From an uncultured Tenacibaculum sp. (lineage in GTDB: Bacteria > Bacteroidota > Bacteroidia > Flavobacteriales > Flavobacteriaceae), in the NCBI RefSeq assembly GCF_947495995.1, contig NZ_CANMAX010000016.1:1-36688 (forward strand): DNA of 36,688 bases, in the 5' to 3' direction. The notes below the pieces were generated by a model. That model did not search any database, was not told where the DNA came from, and worked only from the letters and a program-made list of their open reading frames with translations. Position numbers and translations under genes: made by a program. Positions 30,858-36,688 of this stretch are shown in pieces; positions within the stretch are counted from its first letter, which is position 1, and every line of letters begins with the position of its first letter.

Positions 30858-33800
30858 ATGAATAAAAAAGTAAGTGTATTATTACTATTGTTTCAATGTA
30901 TTATATACGCGCAATCTCCGTTTATTACTACTTGGGAAACCACTACAACAAATGAATCGATAACTATACCTATCAATTCTTTAGAAGCGTATAATTATTC
31001 TGTTGATTGGGGAGATGGAACTATTACTACAAACGAAACCGGTAATGCAACTCACAATTATGTAGTACCTGGAATTCATACCATAAAAATTTCAGGAACC
31101 TTTCCTCAAATCTATTTTTTAAACTCTGGAGATAAAGATAAAATTCTAACCATAGAGCAGTGGGGCGATAATCCTTGGATCTCATTTTTAGGAGCTTTTT
31201 GGGGATGTACAAAACTTAATATTACAAATCCTGTTGCTGGAAACCCTAATTTAACAAATGTAACTAGTATGTCTTCTGCATTCAGAGGAGCAACTCTTTT
31301 TAATGGAGATGTTAGTGGTTGGGATGTAAGTAACATTACTAACATGAATAGTATGTTTTCTACTAATGATGTTTTTAATCAAGATTTGAGCAGTTGGGAT
31401 GTTAGTAAAGTTACTCAAATGGGATCTATGTTTTCAAATACTAAAGCTTTTAATGGAAACATTAGTTCTTGGAATGTAGAGCAAGTGTTGTCATTTGAGT
31501 CCATGTTTAATGGAGCAGAAGTTTTTAATCAAGATTTAGAAAACTGGAATCCAAAGTCAGCAACAAATATGGTTAGAATGTTTAAAGAAGCAGAGGTTTT
31601 CAACGGAAAAGTTACCAATTGGGATGTAGGTAATGTTACTTCTATGGAAGAAATGTTTCAGAGAGCTGTAGTATTTAATCAGGATATTAGTAAATGGAAC
31701 GTAAGTAACGTTACAAATATGCGTTCGATGTTTGGAGCTGCCTTAGTATTTAATCAAGATATAAACGCTTGGAAGGTAGGAAAAGTTACTACGATGCGAA
31801 CTATGTTTTCTTCAGCAAGAGCATTTAATCAAGATATTGGAAATTGGGATGTTGGTGAGGTTACTGATATGTATGGCATGTTTTCAGATGCTAGAGTTTT
31901 TAATCAAGATATAGGAAGTTGGAATACAGGTAAAGTAGAGAAAATGGAAACAATGTTTGCCAGAGCCTTTGCTTTTAATGGAGATATAGGAAGTTGGAAT
32001 GTAAGTAATGTAACTTCAATGTGGGCAATGTTTTCAAACGCTACTGCTTTTAATCAAGATATAGGAGGTTGGAACACAGGTGAAGTTACTAAAATGAATG
32101 AAATGTTTTCCAATGCTAAAGCTTTTAACCAAGACATCGGAAGCTGGAATACAAGTAAAGTTACTAGAATGCATGGAATGTTTCAAAGTGCTGACGTTTT
32201 CGATCAAGATATTAGCAATTGGGATATTGGTCAGGTTACTACATTAGACAGAATGTTTTCCAATGCAAAATTATCTACTGCTAATTACGATGCATTATTA
32301 AAAGGATGGAATGCACAAACAGTACAACCAAACCTTAATTTTGATGGAGGAAACAGTACTTATTGCACGGCAGCTACAGAAAGAGCAAATTTAGAAACTA
32401 CCAATACATGGAGTATTAAAGATGGAGGATTAAGTTGTCCGCCGTTAACTTGTTCTGCTCAACCAGACGTAAACAATATAAAGTTAAGACCTAACATTAC
32501 TTGGAATCCTATAACTGGAGCGAATAGTTATAGAATTACAATTGGAACTACTCCAAAAGGGGATGATTTTGATAATATTACTTTAGGTAATGTTACCGCT
32601 TATCAACTAACAAATGAACTTGCAGTAAATACTAAATACTATGTTACTATTTATGGGGTAAATACGGCGAATATTGATATAGCTTGTATAAGTATTGAAA
32701 TTACTACTAGACCAGAGTTGACGTGTACTACTCAAGTAGTTTCAGGAAGAATATTAGTAAGACCTGATATAAATTGGGTTTTTACTCCTGGAGTAGTAAG
32801 TTATGATTTAACCATAGGAACTACACCAAAAGGTACAGATTTTCTTGATGTTTCTTTGGGAAATGTGAATACGTATACACCTACTAATGATCTACAAAAC
32901 GATACGAAATATTATGTAACTATCTACGGATTAAGTGCTGTTGGAGAACGTATAGGTTGTCATTCTATTGAATTTACAACAGTTCCATTGCCACCAGTTT
33001 GTCCAACTATTACTGCTCCTGTAGCTGGTGCTACTTCTGTAGCATTACAACCAAGTATTGAATGGAATAAAGTAGTTGGCGCTACAAACTATCGTGTAAC
33101 TGTAGGAAGTATATTGGGTGGAAGTGATATTGTGAATTCGAATGTAGGAGATGTAGATAGCTTTACTTTTACTAGTGATTTATTGAATAACACGCAATAC
33201 TATGTAACGATTTATGCAAGTAATGCAGGAGGAGAGTCTGTAGGTTGTTCAAGCATTTCATTTACTACTATACCCGTTTCAAAACCTTTTATCACAATTT
33301 GGCAAACTACTTTAGCAAATGAAACTATAACTATTCCTACTGCTGCTGGAGAAACGTATAATTATACTGTTGATTGGGGAGATGGAACTACACCAACTAT
33401 TGAAACTGGTGATGCAACACATACTTATGGAACAGCAGGTGTTCATACTGTTTCAATTTCAGGAGTTTTTCCTAGAATTTATTTTAATAATACAGCAGAT
33501 AAAGATAAAATTTTAACCATTGAGCAATGGGGAGATATTGAATGGAGTTCAATGGAAAGTGCTTTTGAAGGTTGTTCTAACCTCAATATCACAAATACTA
33601 GTATTGATAATCCAGATTTATCAAAAGTTACTGATATGAGTGCTATGTTCAGTAGAGCTAGTTCATTTAATGGTGATATCAGTGGTTGGAATACCAGCAG
33701 TGTTACTGATATGGGCAATATGTTTTCAAGAGCTTTAGTGTTTAATCAAGATATAGGTTTTGATACAAGTACAGGTATGGGGTGGAATACGAGTAGTGTA

Positions 33801-36688
33801 ACAAATATGAGTGGAATGTTTTTTAATGCTCATCTATTCAATAAAGACATTAGTGGATGGAGTACTAGTAATGTAGATAATATGAGCAATATGTTCTGGA
33901 ATGCCCATACATTCAATATTGATATTAGTAGTTGGGATACGAGTAAGGTTATTAATATGAGATCTATGTTTAGGGGAGCTAGAGAATTTAATCACTCGAT
34001 AGAGAAGTGGAATGTAAGTAGTGTAAAAAATATGTCTTTCATGTTTTTTGAGGCAGGTAAGTTTGATCAAGATATCAATTTTGACGCTAGTACAGGTATA
34101 GGATGGAATACGAGTAGTGTAGAAAACATGCAAGGTATGTTTCAAAAAGCTACAGTATTTAATGGTAATATCAGTGGTTGGGACACCAGTAGTGTGACCG
34201 ATATGGGCGATATGTTTAATGGTGCAAATAACTTTAATAGAGATATATCGGGATGGGATGTTAGCAAGGTAGAAAAAATGGCTTCGATGTTTAGAGAAGC
34301 TTTTATTTTTAATCAAAACATCGGTTTCGATCCTACTACAGGTAAAGGTTGGAATACGGGTAATGTTACTAATATGCAGGGGATGTTTTACAGAGCTAGC
34401 AAATTTAATGGGGATATCAGTGGTTGGGATACCAGTAAAGTGAAGCTCATGTTATGGATGTTTGTAGGGGCTAGTAAATTTAATCAAGATATTGGGGGGT
34501 GGAATGTAAGTAATGTTACACAAATGTCTTCTATGTTTTCCAATGCATCGGAATTCAATCAAGATATAGGAGGTTGGGATGTGAGTAACGTAACAAATAT
34601 GGAGAGCATGTTTAATGGAACTACTAGTTTTGATCAAGATCTTAGTAGTTGGAATGTTTCTGCAGTTCTTCGTATGCAACAAATGTTTGCTAGAGTAAAA
34701 TTATCAACAGCTAATTACGATGCTTTATTAATAGGTTGGAATGCACAAGTTTTACAACCGAATGTTACTTTCTCAGGAGGGAATAGTATGTACTGCACTG
34801 CGCAGGCTGAAAGAGCAAATATTATTGCTAGTGATATGTGGAGAATTACTGATGGAGGTAAAGTAGCAAGCCCGAATTTAGATCCAATTACAAATGTAAA
34901 TCAAGCAGATACTTATACGTTGCCAACCATAGTAGGAACAAATTTATCAGGTTCAGAAAAATATTACACGCAATCCGGAGGAACGGGAACTTCTTATGTC
35001 GCAGGAAGTGTAATTAATTTTACTGATTTCCCTTCATATCCTATTGTTTTTTACGCTTATGATACTGGAAGTTGTGGCGATTCAGAACAAAATTTTGAGC
35101 TAATATTAACCAAAACAATTGTATCTACACCAATAACAATTACTGCAGATGCAAAAACAAAAGTTTATGGTGAAGTTGATCCAAGTTTGACATATCAAAT
35201 CACTTCAGGAAGTTTAAATCCGGGTGATGTTTTAACAGGAAGTTTAACCAGAGTGGCAGGTGAAAATGTTGGGGATTATGTAATAAACTCTACATTATCG
35301 CATCCAAATTATACGATTACTTATGTTTCTGACGATTTAACAATCACACCAAAATCGATTACAGTTACAGCCGATTCAAAAACAAAAGTTTATGGCGATG
35401 CCGATCCAAGTTTGACGTATCAAATTACTTCAGGAAGATTAGAAACAGGAGATGTTTTAACAGGAAGTTTAACTAGAGTTGCAGGTGAAGATGTTGGAGA
35501 TTATAAGATTAATTCAAATTTATCAAATCCCAATTATACAATCTCTTATATTTCTGATGATTTAACAATTACGCCAAAATCGATCACTGTTACTGCAGAT
35601 ACAAAAACAAAAGTTTATGGCGATGTTGATCCAAGTTTGACATACCAAATTACTTCAGGAAGCTTAAATCCTGGTGATGTTTTAACAGGAAGTTTAACCA
35701 GAGTTGCAGGAGAAAATGTTGGAGATTATGCAATCAATTCTACATTATCTCATCCAAATTATACAATCACTTATGTTTCTGATGATTTAACAATTACACC
35801 AAAATCGATCACTGTTACTGCAGATACAAAAACAAAAGTTTATGGAGATATCGATCCAACATTAACATATCAAATTACTTCAGGAAGTTTAAATTCGGGT
35901 GATGTTTTAACTGGAAGTTTAACTAGAGTTGCAGGAGAAAATGTTGGAGATTATGTAATAAACTCTACATTATCGCATCCAAATTATACGATTACTTATG
36001 TTTCTGATGATTTAACAATCACACCAAAATCGATTACAGTTACAGCCGATTCAAAAACAAAAGTTTATGGCGATGCTGATCCAAGTTTGACGTATCAAAT
36101 TACTTCAGGAAGTTTAAACCCCGGAGATATTTTAACTGGAAGTTTAACTAGAGTTACAGGCGAAAATGTTGGTGATTATACGATTAACTCTACATTATCG
36201 CATCCAAATTATACGATTACTTATGTTTCTGATGATTTAACAATCACGCCAAAATCGATTACAGTTACCGCAGATTCAAAAACAAAAGTTTATGGCGATG
36301 TCGATCCAAGTTTGACGTACCAAATTACTTTAGGAAGTTTAGAAACAAGTGATGTTTTAACAGGAAGGTTAACTAGAGTTGCTGGTGAAGATGTTGGAGA
36401 TTATACGATTAATTCTAGTTTATCACATCCAAATTATACAATTACTTATATTTCTGATGATTTAAGAGTCACACCAAAATCGATTTCAATTACAGCAGAT
36501 TCAAAAACAAAAGTTTATGGCGATGTCGATCCAAGTTTGACGTACCAAATTACTTCAGGAAGTTTAAATCCTGGAGATGTTTTAACAGGAAGTTTAACTA
36601 GAGTTGCAGGTGAAAATGTTGGAGATTATGTAATAAACTCTACATTATCGCATCCAAATTATACGATTACTTATGTTTCTGATGATTT
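30858..36688 (+). CDS. Giant surface adhesin: PKD/DUF285 repeats, Fn3 domains and MBG repeats (3' end outside window)
   Basis: The frame is open from ATG 30858 to the window end (at least 1943 codons). Order: signal peptide (VSVLLLLFQCIIYAQ), PKD-like domain (about 21-85, YSVDWGDGT), 13 DUF285 (BspA-like) repeats of 25 residues with pattern FNQDIxxWxxxxVTxMxxMF (148-472), a cap (STANYDALLKGWNAQ...YCTA), three Fn3 domains (about 530-805), a second PKD-like domain with YTVDWGDGT, 13 more DUF285 repeats (937-1282), a second cap, a linker domain (about 1335-1420), then MBG-type repeats from 1430 on. DUF285 and MBG proteins are cell-surface adhesins in flavobacteria, often exported by the type IX system, but the C-terminal signal is outside the window. 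It has its own promoter-like element and no operon partner is visible. Confidence 0.88.
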   Translation, partial: MNKKVSVLLLLFQCIIYAQSPFITTWETTTTNESITIPINSLEAYNYSVDWGDGTITTNETGNATHNYVVPGIHTIKISGTFPQIYFLNSGDKDKILTIEQWGDNPWISFLGAFWGCTKLNITNPVAGNPNLTNVTSMSSAFRGATLFNGDVSGWDVSNITNMNSMFSTNDVFNQDLSSWDVSKVTQMGSMFSNTKAFNGNISSWNVEQVLSFESMFNGAEVFNQDLENWNPKSATNMVRMFKEAEVFNGKVTNWDVGNVTSMEEMFQRAVVFNQDISKWNVSNVTNMRSMFGAALVFNQDINAWKVGKVTTMRTMFSSARAFNQDIGNWDVGEVTDMYGMFSDARVFNQDIGSWNTGKVEKMETMFARAFAFNGDIGSWNVSNVTSMWAMFSNATAFNQDIGGWNTGEVTKMNEMFSNAKAFNQDIGSWNTSKVTRMHGMFQSADVFDQDISNWDIGQVTTLDRMFSNAKLSTANYDALLKGWNAQTVQPNLNFDGGNSTYCTAATERANLETTNTWSIKDGGLSCPPLTCSAQPDVNNIKLRPNITWNPITGANSYRITIGTTPKGDDFDNITLGNVTAYQLTNELAVNTKYYVTIYGVNTANIDIACISIEITTRPELTCTTQVVSGRILVRPDINWVFTPGVVSYDLTIGTTPKGTDFLDVSLGNVNTYTPTNDLQNDTKYYVTIYGLSAVGERIGCHSIEFTTVPLPPVCPTITAPVAGATSVALQPSIEWNKVVGATNYRVTVGSILGGSDIVNSNVGDVDSFTFTSDLLNNTQYYVTIYASNAGGESVGCSSISFTTIPVSKPFITIWQTTLANETITIPTAAGETYNYTVDWGDGTTPTIETGDATHTYGTAGVHTVSISGVFPRIYFNNTADKDKILTIEQWGDIEWSSMESAFEGCSNLNITNTSIDNPDLSKVTDMSAMFSRASSFNGDISGWNTSSVTDMGNMFSRALVFNQDIGFDTSTGMGWNTSSVTNMSGMFFNAHLFNKDISGWSTSNVDNMSNMFWNAHTFNIDISSWDTSKVINMRSMFRGAREFNHSIEKWNVSSVKNMSFMFFEAGKFDQDINFDASTGIGWNTSSVENMQGMFQKATVFNGNISGWDTSSVTDMGDMFNGANNFNRDISGWDVSKVEKMASMFREAFIFNQNIGFDPTTGKGWNTGNVTNMQGMFYRASKFNGDISGWDTSKVKLMLWMFVGASKFNQDIGGWNVSNVTQMSSMFSNASEFNQDIGGWDVSNVTNMESMFNGTTSFDQDLSSWNVSAVLRMQQMFARVKLSTANYDALLIGWNAQVLQPNVTFSGGNSMYCTAQAERANIIASDMWRITDGGKVASPNLDPITNVNQADTYTLPTIVGTNLSGSEKYYTQSGGTGTSYVAGSVINFTDFPSYPIVFYAYDTGSCGDSEQNFELILTKTIVSTPITITADAKTKVYGEVDPSLTYQITSGSLNPGDVLTGSLTRVAGENVGDYVINSTLSHPNYTITYVSDDLTITPKSITVTADSKTKVYGDADPSLTYQITSGRLETGDVLTGSLTRVAGEDVGDYKINSNLSNPNYTISYISDDLTITPKSITVTADTKTKVYGDVDPSLTYQITSGSLNPGDVLTGSLTRVAGENVGDYAINSTLSHPNYTITYVSDDLTITPKSITVTADTKTKVYGDIDPTLTYQITSGSLNSGDVLTGSLTRVAGENVGDYVINSTLSHPNYTITYVSDDLTITPKSITVTADSKTKVYGDADPSLTYQITSGSLNPGDILTGSLTRVTGENVGDYTINSTLSHPNYTITYVSDDLTITPKSITVTADSKTKVYGDVDPSLTYQITLGSLETSDVLTGRLTRVAGEDVGDYTINSSLSHPNYTITYISDDLRVTPKSISITADSKTKVYGDVDPSLTYQITSGSLNPGDVLTGSLTRVAGENVGDYVINSTLSHPNYTITYVSDD
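31299..32273 (+). repeat. DUF285 block 1: 13 units of 75 bp
   Basis: Thirteen uninterrupted units of exactly 25 codons, each starting F(N/D)(Q/G)(D/N/K), with W at position 8 and MF at positions 19-20 (a few substitutions, e.g. unit 3 and 4). Unit 1 starts at 31299 and the last ends at 32273, where the STANYD cap begins. Confidence 0.88.
33666..34703 (+). repeat. DUF285 block 2: 13 units, three with a 7-residue insertion
   Basis: Again thirteen units. Ten are 25 residues; units 2, 6 and 9 are 32 residues through an insertion of the form FD-x-(S/T)TG-x-GW (DTSTGMGW, DASTGIGW, DPTTGKGW). The block ends at 34703 with the same STANYDALL cap as block 1. Confidence 0.85.
35145..36688 (+). repeat. 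MBG repeats: seven units of exactly 225 bp, the last cut by the window end
   Basis: GCAGAT/GCCGAT starts of the AD-x-KTKVYGE/D motif lie at 35145, 35370, 35595, 35820, 36045, 36270 and 36495, a constant 225-base (75-codon) spacing. Each unit has TKVYGDVDPSLTYQITSG, GDVLTGSLTRVAGE, VGDYVINS, YTITYVSDDLTITPKSIT. Units are highly similar, also in DNA. Confidence 0.9.

Noticed and set aside
33479..34682. Several minus-strand ORFs of 76-160 codons (33479-33718, 33834-34316, 34452-34682)
   Set aside because: They are antisense to the DUF285 repeats, and their Thr/Ile/His-rich repeated proteins simply mirror the repeat period of the adhesin frame.
35145..36688. Regular repeats that might be taken for a CRISPR array
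   Set aside because: The 225-base units are coding, in frame and without spacers; they are MBG protein repeats.

Overview
The window is AT-rich DNA from a member of the Bacteroidota, most likely a marine Flavobacteriaceae. The support is: A-rich leaders instead of strong Shine-Dalgarno sites, many short lipoprotein signal peptides, several TAnnTTTG (-7 type) promoter elements, flavobacterial small families (DUF2452, Lacal_2735), a laminarin-type glucan locus, and a giant DUF285/MBG surface protein. I did not identify the genus. No rRNA, tRNA, CRISPR array, transposase or integrase was seen.

Layout. (1) 1-5614, plus strand: the downstream end of a beta-glucan (laminarin-like) utilisation locus. 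It holds the C-terminal part of a surface protein with a duplicated 156-residue module, a lipoprotein fusing a PKD-like and binding region to a GH16 glucanase, a GH3 beta-glucosidase lipoprotein and a second compact GH16 lipoprotein. Together these could bind, cut and hydrolyse beta-1,3-glucan at the cell surface and in the periplasm. (2) 5685-8662: an AraC-family regulator divergent from two lipoproteins, a yellow/royal-jelly-like beta-propeller and a DUF4437 cupin. (3) 8663-9001: a strong terminator and a likely free-standing small RNA. (4) 9002-10845, minus strand: FAD-dependent amine-oxidase-like protein, DUF2452 and Lacal_2735. (5) 11024-19301, plus strand: a conserved small protein followed by a run of mostly exported or membrane proteins of unknown role (DUF1266, SH3, TIM-barrel-like lipoprotein translationally coupled to a TPR protein, CHAP amidase). 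(6) 19303-23271, minus strand: lipoprotein, parallel beta-helix protein, secreted protein, MORN/YwqK-like protein. (7) 23272-23915: a 640-base gap with two consecutive minus-strand terminators, then an RsgA-type GTPase. (8) 25076-29174, minus strand: a LytTR response regulator with two TPR histidine kinases of the LytS type; the second kinase has lost its catalytic residues. (9) 29175-29613: a complex gap with an operator-like palindrome, an 18-residue ORF after the start codon that looks like a signal-peptide remnant, and a 144-base imperfect inverted repeat ending in boxes that fit the integron attC consensus. (10) A four-helix membrane protein of unknown function. (11) 30858 to the window end: an open giant adhesin of at least 1943 codons.

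The points most worth a second look are the pseudokinase paired with an intact kinase, the attC-like or switch-like 144-base palindrome and its neighbouring signal-peptide relic, the two candidate small RNAs, the adhesin architecture (two copies of a PKD plus 13-repeat DUF285 module around three Fn3 domains, then 225-base MBG repeats), and the uncharacterised island at 11435-23271.
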